Origin: Adineta ricciae | Taxonomy: Eukaryota > Rotifera > Eurotatoria > Adinetida > Adinetidae | DNA: 64,000 bases | NCBI GenBank assembly: GCA_905250025.1 | Contig: CAJNOJ010000325.1 | Coordinates: forward strand, 43,512 to 107,511 | Reading direction: 5' to 3' | The notes under the pieces: model-generated | What the model saw: the letters and a program-made list of their open reading frames with translations, nothing else | The model's database searches: none | What the model was told of the DNA's origin: nothing | Translations under genes and position numbers: made by a program | In this document: piece by piece, positions 22,645 through 33,367 of the stretch | Position numbering within the stretch: the stretch's first letter is position 1 | Layout: the number at the start of each line of letters is the position of its first letter

Positions 22645-23880
22645 ATGGCTGCCGCTGAAATTTCGAATGGAAACTTTTCTGAATCATGTTCTATCACCAA
22701 AACTTTGAAACCACTCGGTACTGCACCACTTGACGAGGATACAATCGCACATTATGTATTGCCATTATTTTCTTGCATTTTAAAACGTGATGTCAAAGAA
22801 ACATACCTTGCAAATCATTCGTTAGGCCGTCCACTAGACGCAACCATTAACGATCTAGCTGAAGGAATGAATGCTTGGTATACCCATTTGGACGAAGCAT
22901 GGGATCCATGGTGGAAAGAAATGGACGCCTGGCGCGCCGCAACAGCGAATCTTCTGAATGCATCCCGTGCTGATTGTATCGTACCGAAGACGAGTGCTGG
23001 TCAAGGCTTACGTTCTGTACTAAATAGTTTCGGCACGCCACCACGCGTGCTAACCACTACAGGAGAATTCGACTCACTCGACCATATTCTAAAACAGTAT
23101 GCAACTACTAATCATGCCACAGTCACATGGGTAGCAGCGCGTGAAGATGGCTGTTTCTACGTAAACGATCTCATTGATAAGCTCAATGATGTTGACCTTG
23201 TGGTTGTCTCTCATGTGTTCTTTGCTACGGGTCAAATATTGGCCGACTTGCCACAGCTTATATCCGCTACACATCAAGTAAATGCCTATATTCTACTTGA
23301 TGTTTATCATAGTTATGGTGTACTACCACTCGATGTGACTGCACTTGATATTGATTTTGCTGTGGCTGGTAGCTATAAGTATCTACGCGGTGGACCAGGC
23401 GCATGTTGGCTATATGTTTCACCTAAAATATTGATGACTGAACGTACTACACGTGATACTGGATGGTTTGCGAAGAAAGATCCATTTAGTTATCATCGTG
23501 CTATACCACCAATCCTCGCAGATGGTGGAAATCGTTGGTTGGAATCAACATTCAATCCTCTGAGTTTCTATCAGGCGCGTGCAGGGTTAACCTTTGTGAC
23601 CACAATTGGAGTATCTCGTCTTCGAGCTTGGTCCTTAAAGCAAAAGCGTTTTATCGCTGAAGCTTTGCGTCGAAATGGTGTATTCTGTCGTGGAGAAGGA
23701 GAAGAGTACGGTGCTTTTTTGATAGTTTCTCATAAAAATTCATCGGACTTTGTCACACGACTTAAGACTGCTGGCGTGAATGTTGACGCACGCAATGAAG
23801 GAGTAAGACTTACTCCAGACATACTCAACACTGAAACACAACTTACACGTGCGGTTGAAATTATAGCAGAACTGTTTTGA
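22645..23880 (+). CDS. Kynureninase-like PLP-dependent enzyme (class V aminotransferase fold)
   Basis: A single-exon frame gives 411 residues from an ATG in a good context (AAAATGG). It has a fold-type I PLP layout: N-terminal YLANHSLGRPLDATINDL, the PLP-binding Asp in LLDVYHSYGVLPLDV, and the Schiff-base Lys in GSYKYLRGGPGACWLYV, which is close to the kynureninase signature. Kynureninases hydrolyse kynurenine or 3-hydroxykynurenine in tryptophan breakdown; this may be a divergent member with another substrate. It has no introns, looks richer in G and C than its surroundings, and is flanked by MITE-like sequences, all compatible with horizontal acquisition. Confidence 0.78.
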   Translation: MAAAEISNGNFSESCSITKTLKPLGTAPLDEDTIAHYVLPLFSCILKRDVKETYLANHSLGRPLDATINDLAEGMNAWYTHLDEAWDPWWKEMDAWRAATANLLNASRADCIVPKTSAGQGLRSVLNSFGTPPRVLTTTGEFDSLDHILKQYATTNHATVTWVAAREDGCFYVNDLIDKLNDVDLVVVSHVFFATGQILADLPQLISATHQVNAYILLDVYHSYGVLPLDVTALDIDFAVAGSYKYLRGGPGACWLYVSPKILMTERTTRDTGWFAKKDPFSYHRAIPPILADGGNRWLESTFNPLSFYQARAGLTFVTTIGVSRLRAWSLKQKRFIAEALRRNGVFCRGEGEEYGAFLIVSHKNSSDFVTRLKTAGVNVDARNEGVRLTPDILNTETQLTRAVEIIAELF

Positions 23881-24421
23881 TAAATTCGAACACTTCTCAC
23901 ACATTTTTGTGTGTAATTAGCCAGACAATGTAATATTCTTTTATATATACAGCAGAAATAAAAACGAAAGGAAGAAAACCGGTTTATATATTTTCAGTTA
24001 TTTTCACCGAAAATAAATTTCTTCCGACTGAATTATAAAAATAAATTCAATTAGTCAAGATATTTTTGCGCTAATTTCTGACCTAAGCGGACAAGATTTT
24101 GCAAAACGCGTTTGAATGCATAAAAAAATGAACAAATTTCATCTTGTATAGATGATAATCGAGATTCCTGGTTATACAAAAGAACGCAAACTGAGGCTTA
24201 TGCTTTTTACAAAAATATGCTTTCATTATGAATATGTAATGTTCGTTAGTAGTAGATTGTTGTCTACGCTAAGATAGAGTAATGAACATTTTTATCTTTA
24301 TTTTATGAAAAAAGATGAAAACCATACTCTTTATTCTCAAAACTAGAAATTATGTGATGGAACGCTTTTGGTAATTCTATATAAAATACGCAAACGACTG
24401 GTAAAGTCGCAAAATACTTAG

Positions 24422-24475
24422 GACAATCCAAAAGTAGTAAGGCGGGCATATCATTCAATTCAGCAGAGATATACA
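24422..24475 (+). mobile_element. Partial MITE, left end only
   Basis: The sequence AATCCAAAAGTAGTAAGGCG and the following TTCAGCAGAGATATACAAAA match the left end and adjoining interior of the element at 22330. No matching right terminus was found downstream, so this is probably a solo end or decayed copy. Confidence 0.55.
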
Positions 24476-24490
24476 AAACTTTTTTTTCGC

Positions 24491-24521
24491 CGCAAAATAG
24501 AGCGTGTTTTGCTCTATTTTG
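24491..24521. other. Perfect 12-bp inverted repeat, 7-nt loop
   Basis: GCAAAATAGAGC at 24491-24502 is followed by GTGTTTT and then its exact reverse complement at 24510-24521. It could be a hairpin or terminator-like structure for transcripts in either direction, or part of a decayed transposon. Confidence 0.6.
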
Positions 24522-24654
24522 CTATGATCTTTAATAGGTTGGTAGAACTTGGAAATTCTCGATGCATTTACCTCTTGAATTGATAAAGACGATAATTTTC
24601 ACATTATTATCTCTTGATTACCGTAGAAGTACTATAACCTGCTCCAGATTTATA

Positions 24655-24850
24655 TCACGAACAGCACCCCCTTTTTGCTTTCTACTTTTCTTTTCCACGT
24701 ACAGCACCCCCGATTTTCATTATGATGGCGGATTCATCGTATACTATATGAAATTCGGACTCACCTTGCTATTTGATAAATAGCTCCCCCTTTTAACGTT
24801 CTACTCTTGTTCCTCGTGTGCAGAACCCCCGTTTTTTTATTCTCATAGTA
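24655..24850. repeat. Diverged tandem duplication, period about 119 bp
   Basis: Two units can be aligned: one with AGCACCCCCTTTTTGCTTTC then CAGCACCCCCGATTTT, the other with AGCTCCCCCTTTTAACGTTC then CAGAACCCCCGTTTTT. Equivalent positions are 119 bp apart (24663 and 24782). The C-run/T-run pattern stands out from the AT-rich background. No coding frame is convincing. Confidence 0.5.
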
Positions 24851-25323
24851 CACCCATCACATACTTGGTAAGTGGCTGACCCTTGTTTCCCATTCTCACT
24901 TATATTTTGAACAAACCTACATACCGCAATGAGTCTTTTAGTTTTAAGTCTACTGTGAATATTCGATACTGCTCGTATCCATGCTCGATCGCAGAAATGT
25001 CATTGGAGAACGACGGTAGTTCTTCATCGGAGAATTTCGACTATTTCTTATTAAAAGGAATGGATAGATCAGTTGATATTTCGCTTCAACTTGCGACACT
25101 TCTTCATTCTGCATATACCGTGTTGTTTCAAATAAAAATGAAACCATAGTCATAGAACTTCGAAATACTTGTTTCGTATTTCCTTTCTATCGCCATTGAT
25201 CATCATTAAAATAACGACGATAGATATAGAGAATATTCATTTATTATATTTCATAGTACCACACCATCAATTAGCCATCTGCAAAATTGTTTCAGTATAT
25301 TTTCTACCGATCTTATTCCAAAT

Positions 25324-26980
25324 ATGAGTAAGTAGAGTCGAACATCTCTTTATTGAATAAAACGACGTCACTCTTAGACATTGCTAGGCCAGAAGATCTG
25401 TTTATTTGTGGTAAATGCCATACGAACTTTACTGATTTAAACATTTTTCTCACGCATCGATCGACTTGTGTCGATGAACAACCAACGATTTTATGTCCTA
25501 TAAGTAGTTGTCCATTGACAGCATTCCTGTCTGCCGACTTAGAAACGCTTGTTGATGATATTACATCGGATTTGCCTTTGACATCTGTGGAACAAATGAT
25601 TGTAATCAATGAAACAATGGATACGAATGTTTCGGCTTCATTGAGTCGTTCATCAAATGAAGATTCAGTATCGGAAGCGACCTTCGACTGTCCAGTGTGT
25701 GATAGACAATTTGAGTTACAAAATGCTTTAGAAAATCATATTTTCGAACATTCGATTTGGATTCGTAACGATGAGAATACCAACGCGTCATTTATGTACA
25801 ACATCATTATCAACGCACCACTTGAATGTAAACAATGTGCACTTACATTTGCTTCAAATACTTCATTACATATTCATGAAAAAATGTGTAAGACTTTATT
25901 CAAATCTAATTTAAAATACTCGTACACATTCATCCTCGTTCAGAAAGTAGCTCAGTTTTGAACATGCCATAGTAGAGAGTCACACACGTTCTTGTCTTGA
26001 ACATATAAGCTGAAAATTATATTTTAGTTCATGGTCTCAATTTGGTATTTCGTTGTTTGAATGAAACTTGTTCCCAACTGTTTGATAAACCTATGGATTA
26101 CATTCGTCATGCACGAATTCATAGTCAAAGATGGCTTGTTAATGTTGATCATTTATCTCAGAAGGACGGCGCTCGTCGTCGTCTCAGACGTATACATCGA
26201 TGTAAAATATGCAAGAAATTATTTCCAACATCGGATCAATTAAAATACCATCTGTATTATGAAAAGCACCAGTTCTTCTGTCAGTTATGTCCAGCTGAAT
26301 TCGAAACAAGTAACTCTTATCATAATCATTTAGCTGAACATTCCGATTTAGCTCTTCATCGTTGTACACGATGCAGCAAGTCGTTTTTTAAGCGAACTGA
26401 GTTATCCAGACATATGGTTGTCGAACATAACAACGAGATATCTCAGCAAAAAATTTGTTCAATTTGCAACTTAACTTTTTCAACGCGTTTTCATTTGAAT
26501 CGACACAATGCAACGAAACATTCGGTTATCAAACCATTCAAATGTAAAGAAAATGGTTGTGAGCAAGCATTTGCTCGGTAAAAGCGAAGTCGAGAGTTTT
26601 CGTTCCTTATAATTTATCATTTTAGCAAAGATAAATTAAAACAACATGAAGCCAAACATAGTGCAAAAGGTGGAATGTATACATGTGAAGATTGTAATAA
26701 AGTATTTGTTCGATATGAACATTTACGAGATCATTCTATTGCAAAACATTCACATCAGTATCCATTTAGGTATTGAGGATCTTTTAAGCAAAAGAAAAAA
26801 CCTTTTCCGCTTTTTGTTTTTAGTTGTGAACACTGTGGGAAGAGTTTTATTCATCAAAGTCAATTGTATGAACATTATAAACAGAATCATTCGCATGGAA
26901 AGCAAACGACAAATGAACAGTTGACACTGAATCGATGTCAGTCTAGTAACGAACAATCATATGCATCTTTGCAACCCTAA
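25324..26980 (+). CDS. C2H2 zinc-finger protein, about 11 fingers
   Basis: Five coding exons (25324-25327, 25378-25887, 26028-26577, 26626-26769, 26824-26980) close in phase to 454 residues. Exon 1 contributes only ATG plus one base before a 50-bp intron. Fingers run from FICGKCHTNF to the last at FSCEHCGKSFIHQ; the third (CKQCALTF) is completed across an intron, where splicing yields an H-x4-H pair. The final four fingers have standard spacing and would bind DNA. Likely a nuclear transcription factor. The layout resembles multi-finger animal regulators such as ZNF341, but orthology is not established. Confidence 0.8.
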
Positions 26981-27248
26981 TAAATGTAAATATGTTAGAG
27001 TCTATCGCTCTGAAGCGTTTTTCGGTCATATCAATTTAAAGAAAGTTCTCTGCTGGTCAGCAAATGATCTATTCTAATAGAATAAATATTAAAGAACATG
27101 GAGCAGAATAGATATGTAAGACATAAGAATGCTTTGTGATCTATGATTTTCATTGCTCATATCGTCTAGTGAGTATCCGATTGTATGACTTTATTTGTGT
27201 TTCTTGGTCCTAATAAATCGTGTATCCTGTATATAAAAAAGCAATATT

Positions 27249-27860
27249 TTATGCTAAAGGGATTCCAGCGTCACCTTTATTGGCTTGATAGATAGCAGAT
27301 AGATTGGCATATTGTGTGCTGATTCTGTTGATTTGAGCAAGAAGTAGTTGACGATGGGCATCTGTTTCTTCTAGTTGCTCGACCACATCTTTTATGCTAT
27401 AACTTCGCCAAAACGCGTTGTTCCGATTGTAGAGTGAGTTATCGTTGTGTCCATTGCCGAAAACTTCTTTCAAAATACGAATATCATGTGGAATATTAAA
27501 ATTATCGCGACTATTCTCGTGACTGAATAGATAATAGAAATTGTCGTAACCGCTCCATGTAATTGCCGATAGACATAGAGAGCAAGGTTCGTGTGTTGCA
27601 AGGAAAATACAATTTTTAGGTGGTGGATGACTGGAGCGATCAGTAGTTTCGTAAAGTTTCTTGATAGCATGCATTTCCCCGTGCCAAAGTGGATTTTCAA
27701 TTTCGTTATTTGTTTCGGCAATAACAACTGACAGATCAGACTTTTTTAGAATAGCAGCACCAAAAATTTTGTTCCCTTGAACAACGCCAGCTTGAGTTTT
27801 AGGTAAAATATCTTGTTCAATAACTGTTAGTAAACGGCCTAATAATTGAGAATCATCCAT
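27249..27860 (-). CDS. Zinc-dependent cytidine/deoxycytidylate deaminase-like protein
   Basis: One exon encodes 203 residues. The deaminase zinc site is complete: the H-x-E motif in WHGEMHAIKKLYE supplies the zinc His and the proton-shuttle Glu, and PCSLCLSAI supplies the two Cys. The spacing fits the CMP/dCMP, guanine and tRNA-adenosine deaminase superfamily. The sequence FLATHEPCSLC is closer to nucleobase or tRNA-type members, but the substrate cannot be fixed. A C-terminal helical extension (EETDAHRQLLLAQINRI) follows. It is divergently transcribed from the amine oxidase, with 242 bp between starts. Confidence 0.82.
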   Translation of the reverse strand: MDDSQLLGRLLTVIEQDILPKTQAGVVQGNKIFGAAILKKSDLSVVIAETNNEIENPLWHGEMHAIKKLYETTDRSSHPPPKNCIFLATHEPCSLCLSAITWSGYDNFYYLFSHENSRDNFNIPHDIRILKEVFGNGHNDNSLYNRNNAFWRSYSIKDVVEQLEETDAHRQLLLAQINRISTQYANLSAIYQANKGDAGIPLA

Positions 27861-28102
27861 TCGAACTCGCTGCAGATAAGAACCGATTGAGTTTTGTCAA
27901 GAGAATCAACACTAGAGATATAACTCAATATACTACTGAGAGTATTGACAGATGTGATATATATATATTGCACTTTCTTCGTACTAATGGTTATCTCGAT
28001 ATATAGAATCGTGCTTCTCGCTTTCCTTACATACCTGGCTTGTATGTATTCAGCACGTGTTATGGTAAATGCTCTGTATTTACAAAATATTAGGACGAAA
28101 AT
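27861..28102. promoter_or_regulatory. Shared divergent promoter region
   Basis: Only 242 bp separate the deaminase start (minus) from the amine oxidase start (plus), so both promoters and 5' UTRs must fall here or overlap the genes. The sequence is AT-rich with a TATATATATATA-like run near 27955-27968. No specific factor site is claimed. Confidence 0.5.
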
Positions 28103-29955
28103 ATGGAGTATGCGCAAGTGATTATTGTTGGCGGGGGTGTTTCAGGTCTCGCAGCAGCAAAGACTTTAGGACATGCAGTGAAGTATGTTCTAATCGAAGC
28201 ACAAGATTATCTAGGTGGCCGCGTACTTACCGTCGATGCAGGTACAGTCGAAAGAAAACTAACACGATGATCTTTTTACTCATTGTTTTTATGTTTCATA
28301 TAGCAACGAACTTGGCTGTTGACATGGTATTTAGGATGTTATTCGAATGTTTTCATGCAGTTAAATGTGTCACTGATTTTTTAGGGTGCTCAATATGTAA
28401 TTGGAGATAAGTCAGCACTGTACAAAATCTGTGATGAATTAAAGATGCTTCTTGATGATGATGATGCTGATGATGATGGTATGTGGCATATTTTGATCAC
28501 AGTAGGTTTATTGTTTTATTACATGTAGAGGCAGTAGTTGTGACTACCGACGGAAAAGTCATCAGCTCTGAGTTGATGGAAAAAGCAGCTGACTTCTGGG
28601 AACGTTCAATCGACGATGCCGACGATAAACCTGATGGGCAACACTCAGCGCTTGCTGTTTCTTTTGCAGACTTTGTTCCGAAAGTATTTCAAAGGCGATT
28701 ATTATCATGTTCATTATTTCCTCGTGAGTTATGCGGGCCGATTACAGATTATTTCATGAAATCAGAAATGACTGAAGCCAATTGCATTTCATTATCCGAT
28801 TTGAACTTGATCGGTTAGTAAACGACATACGACATTTTTGTTCGCTTTTGATCGTTGTCTTTGTTTCTATAGAATATAGTAATTATGAAGATCCACCAGG
28901 TGAATATGAAAACGATTTAAAACATACCGGTTATCGTCCGTTGATCAATTATCTCAAATCATCTATACCAAATGATCAACGAATACGTTTAAATTGTGAA
29001 GTCGTGCGAGTTAAGTTTCTTTCCACAGAACGTAAACTATCCGTCGAAATTCATGATTCACAGAAACAACAAAAGAAAACCATGATCTGTGATCATATCA
29101 TTTGGACGACTTCATTAGGTTATTTGAAAGAACATTTTCATCAAATCTTTGCTGATGAACACGATCTACTTCGACAGAAACAAAATGCGATTACTAACAT
29201 TGGCTTCGGAGTATTGAATAAGGTACATTCAACTTTCAATCATCCGTATTCTACAGAACAATTCCAATTTTCAGGTAATACTCATTTACAAGAAAACGTT
29301 CTGGCGACAAAGTGCGAATAGCATTATATTGCTACACACTCACGAGAATCACCTCTTTGAAATGTCGAATACCTTACAACAATTGTTATTTGATGGGTCA
29401 ATCGATCCGAGTGTCGTTCAAGAGGTTGCTCGTGGATTGTCCTATTGCGATGTTCTGCCGTGCACTGACATTCCAGTGTTGGTTTGCTGGTTCGGTGGTC
29501 CAGCAGCCATAACGATTGAAAATTTCACCGAGCAATTCATTGGGCAAATCTGTCATGAAACTATATGTAGCTATTTAAAAATCGATCAGGACAGATATCC
29601 GCCGGTTCGAGTACTGAAGTATGACAATCGCTTATGAAATTTTCTCATTAACTTTTCTTCCCGCAGGAGTGGATGGCATAATAATAAATATACTCGAGGA
29701 GCGTACTCGTATCATTCGGTTCGTTCGAATAAACAAGATGGGAAACAACTACGAATTCCATATGCACCGGACGGAGTAAGTTTATTGATTGATTCATATA
29801 ACTAGCTGAGTAATAAAATGTTCAACGGTTTTTATTAGATTCAAAGAATTCTGTTTGCTGGCGAAGCAACGCATGAGCAATACTATGCATCAGTAAATGC
29901 AGCATTTGAAACTGGCACTCAAGCAGCGAAGAAAATCTTATCAATTATCAATTGA
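28103..29955 (+). CDS. FAD-dependent polyamine oxidase-like amine oxidase
   Basis: Eight exons (28103-28241, 28304-28326, 28385-28478, 28529-28813, 28873-29223, 29276-29618, 29667-29775, 29839-29955) join in phase to 486 residues. The FAD dinucleotide-binding motif is IIVGGGVSGLAAAKTL, then LIEAQDYLGGRV and DMGAQYVIGD as in spermine and N1-acetylpolyamine oxidases. The C-terminal LFAGEATHEQYYASVNAAFE closes the FAD site. The enzyme would oxidise polyamines or related amines, releasing hydrogen peroxide. There is no signal peptide or clear peroxisomal C-terminus (ends SIIN). Exon 2 is only 23 bp. Confidence 0.88.
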
Positions 29956-30271
29956 ATTTCACCAACCATCTATTTCTCAATAATCTCGAACAATTCCCTT
30001 TTTTTAAATCTTTTTAACATTGATTCAGACGTAAAATAAACCATCAAACAAAGCTTTTCCTTGTAACATATATAAATATTATTTCCCTCAGTGCAACTTC
30101 TTCTTATTAAAACTAAATACGCCTGTAGGCTTACTTTCTTACGTATGCAGTGCGTTTGTGGGATAGAGCATCGAGCAACCTATTTATTTTCTCACAGTTA
30201 CTTCTATAGAGGATAATGACAAAAATAGTTATTAAATAATTCTCCACTTTTCTATTCTTAGACGCAGATCA

Positions 30272-30523
30272 CTATCTGCAATTGATCGACTGAGAACCCA
30301 ATTTGAAGGGTGGCTGGGTGGGGTGAGTGTGCAAATAATACAGATATATTGAAAACATTATAATCATACACACACGTGGGATCAGTAGATTATTTATCGT
30401 TTGTGATATAATAGGTTCGAAGAAGATAGCTTGTGGAATGTAACTGAGTATTGAAAATACCAGTAACAATATTGATACTCGATAAGCCATTCTAATGTGG
30501 GAGCGTGGTTCAGGTTGTCTCAT
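30272..30523 (-). pseudogene. Possible fragment of a 7TM receptor
   Basis: An 83-codon frame contains a hydrophobic helix (YRVSILLLVFSILSYIPQAI), a short polar loop, and a second hydrophobic stretch. The style resembles TM segments of rhodopsin-like receptors abundant in bdelloids. No neighbouring exons extend it, so it is either a relic or a chance frame. Confidence 0.3.
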
Positions 30524-31054
30524 AGTTTTATGTCCGCCATACCATCTCTGGAACCTTACTTAGACTCACCCTCTATCAATATGTAGGTAAGTAATCCCTA
30601 AGATCTAGGGGTTATTTTCGTGAATTGGCAGATATCTTTATGACGCACTAACGATTGGTAAAAAGTTATTTAAATTACTAAGATAATAAGCATATACAAC
30701 AGTTTTTCAACACAATATAATATATTGATCAACAAATCAATCTGATCAGACTGCTTTCAAGTAGAACTCAATGCGCTCTATCGATTCCAATCATAAATAT
30801 CTTTCACTAATACCCACATCCTCACACCCTGGTCTCTTTCTTCTACTAACAAGTTATATGAATAGACGGACGACACAATATATAAGAGTGAATTTTTTCT
30901 TTCTGAACAATTGTGTTCGGTAACGATCAATTATAACGGCGCATGAACATATGTGCGTTTTTCTTTCAGTCATGGCTCACTAATCATTCGTAAGTGCACA
31001 TACTCGCCAATACACGTATTTACTTTTGTCTTTGTATGTTCTTCGAGCGACCAG

Positions 31055-32463
31055 ATGACTTTAACATATACCCGTTTATTTCTCTCGATTGCTATTTTAA
31101 TACACGAAATCGATGCTCGACATCGCTCCTACTATGGGACTAAAGCTCCGTATAAAGTGCCGGTATCATCATCACATGTACCTAAGGAATTTGAATTGGT
31201 ATGTAGCCAAATGATTGTTCGACATGGTTGTCGAACTTTGAAAACTGTCGATTTCGATCGTTTAACAATGATGTTGTGGAACCAAGCGAAAAACGAAAAT
31301 GCACTGACAGACTATGGCCGACAATTTGGTGAAGATATTCAAGATTTTATGACCGTTACTGATAGAATAGGGTTTGTAAACAAGTTTGAAATTTCCCTTC
31401 TCTCATATGAATCAAAATAGGCGGGAGCAACTCTCGAAACTCGGTAAACGCGAACAGAAAAATCTTGCTCATCGTTTGAGCAAACGTTTTAAACACATTC
31501 TACGCAATTCTTCGAGAAAGATTCAACTTGTTAGTAGTGGTTTGCCTCGAACGCAAACAAGTCTACACGCATTTGTTACAGGAATGCCATTGGATGCTGC
31601 ACCTCGATTCATTTACGAAAATCCAAATCCCAATTTACTTCTTTTTAATCCGAGTTCTACAAAACGCCATCAACGATTCCATAGCACATTGGAATCGATT
31701 CGAATTCAACCATTGTCTAAGCGAATGGCGTATAAATTTCTCAGACGTCTATATAAACCGTCATTTATTCGTCGGCTCGCTCATGGTCATTATAACATTG
31801 TCGATCACGACCTGAAACAATCGATCGAGAACGAAATCGATGCTGCAAGTGTTCATCATGCTGTTCTATTAAATACTGCGAGTTTACGTGAAGACGGTGT
31901 TCGACCTTTGCTCGAAAAGTATTTCTCTCCCGATGAACAACAGTGGTTTACTTATCTTTACGATGCAAAGGTTAGCAATCATTCAAAATATTCTCGAAAC
32001 TTATATTTTCTTTTTTCTATAGAAGTATTATCAATCGGGTCCGAGCTTTTACAATCAAACCATATCGTTCGGTGACGCTCAAGTGTTACTTGATGACTTT
32101 CTACTCCATGCTGAAGAATGTTCACGAACAAGTGCGAAACATTTTCTTCGTGCTCGGTTTGGACACGCCGAAACCATCATTCCATTTGCAGCTCTTCTCC
32201 AAATTCCAATCTTAAGCGACAAGCAAACATTCATCAACGATACGTTCACCTATGAAAATAATGCATGGCGTGGAGAAATTCTCTCTCCACTGTCAGCTAA
32301 CATTCAATGGGAAATCTATCGACATAAAAATATTCTCGTTCGAATGTTGTTAAATGAATATCCAGTTCCGTTTAAACGGCAATGTCGACCGTACAGTGAA
32401 AGACATAATTTATTCTATTCATTCGATGAACTCAAACGATGCTATCGTAGACAAAACTCTTGA
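31055..32463 (+). CDS. Histidine acid phosphatase, multiple inositol polyphosphate phosphatase-like
   Basis: Three exons (31055-31371, 31421-31970, 32023-32463) close in phase to 435 residues. A signal peptide (MTLTYTRLFLSIAILIHEIDA) fixes the start; upstream in-frame sequence is ignored. The phosphohistidine motif is VRHGCRTLK (RHGxR) and the proton-donor motif is HAE in RFGHAETIIP, the HAE form used by MINPP enzymes rather than the HD of ordinary acid phosphatases. MINPPs remove phosphates from phytate and other inositol polyphosphates in the secretory pathway or outside the cell. No ER-retention signal is seen at the C-terminus, so secretion or lysosomal residence is likely. Confidence 0.83.
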
Positions 32464-33367
32464 ATCTTCATTAACTTCGTGTTTCCTTTTAAAATACATA
32501 TCTCCTCTTATATAGAAATCTCTGACCTTGCATGTCTGATTGTGAATGCATATAAGGACTGTTGCGATGTTAAGAAAAACAGTTGCGACACAAGACGTTA
32601 AATAGCAACTGGTAAACATCTACCAAGTATTATATTCTTATTTGTGTCATGAATCTTTGTCGAAATTCTTTCCTGCAGCTGATAAAAGAGGCAACAGAGT
32701 ACAATTCAACTGTGCCAAAAATAGGGAAGTGAAATCTTCCGGTGACGAAAACTTCTATCGTTGATAATGAAAAGATATTCTATGAGAAAACATGTTTTAT
32801 TTTATTCTTTCAATTACTTTTTGGCTTGTAAACAATTACGTCAAAAAACTAATTTAACTATTCTGCGAAGCAAAACTAATAGCACTGAGTTTTGTTTGTA
32901 TGGCGCTATAAAAAATTAATTTGACCGATATCTCTATACATTCGTTTTCATCAGAAAAGATCAATTGCAATGGCAACAATGGTTATTGTTGTTGTGGTCG
33001 CAACATACCAGTGGCAACTCTGATGAAGGTAAAATACACCGTTTCTATTCGGCTGGAAATTAAACGAATCTACGTGCGCTTTAGTGTATAGTTATGTATA
33101 TTATAAGTAAACGTATTGACATTAGCCGAAGCAAAATATAAAAGTACATACAATCAGTAAAAACTTATTCTACTAGAAATAATATGTTTAATAGAAACTA
33201 CAGCTCCTCCACAAAATTGTGATTGAAATTTCGTAAAACGTTATTACTTTTAGCGGAAATTGCGACTTCTTCAGTTTTTTTTGTATATAAAATGTTGATA
33301 TCTTGCTTCGTATACACACATATTTTTAACAACTGTCACCATCACTACGATCGTAAATAACGTGTAT

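Noticed and set aside
30953-31054. 34-codon N-terminal extension of the inositol polyphosphate phosphatase
   Set aside because: The internal Met at 31055 directly begins a clean signal peptide; the extension looks like 5' UTR.
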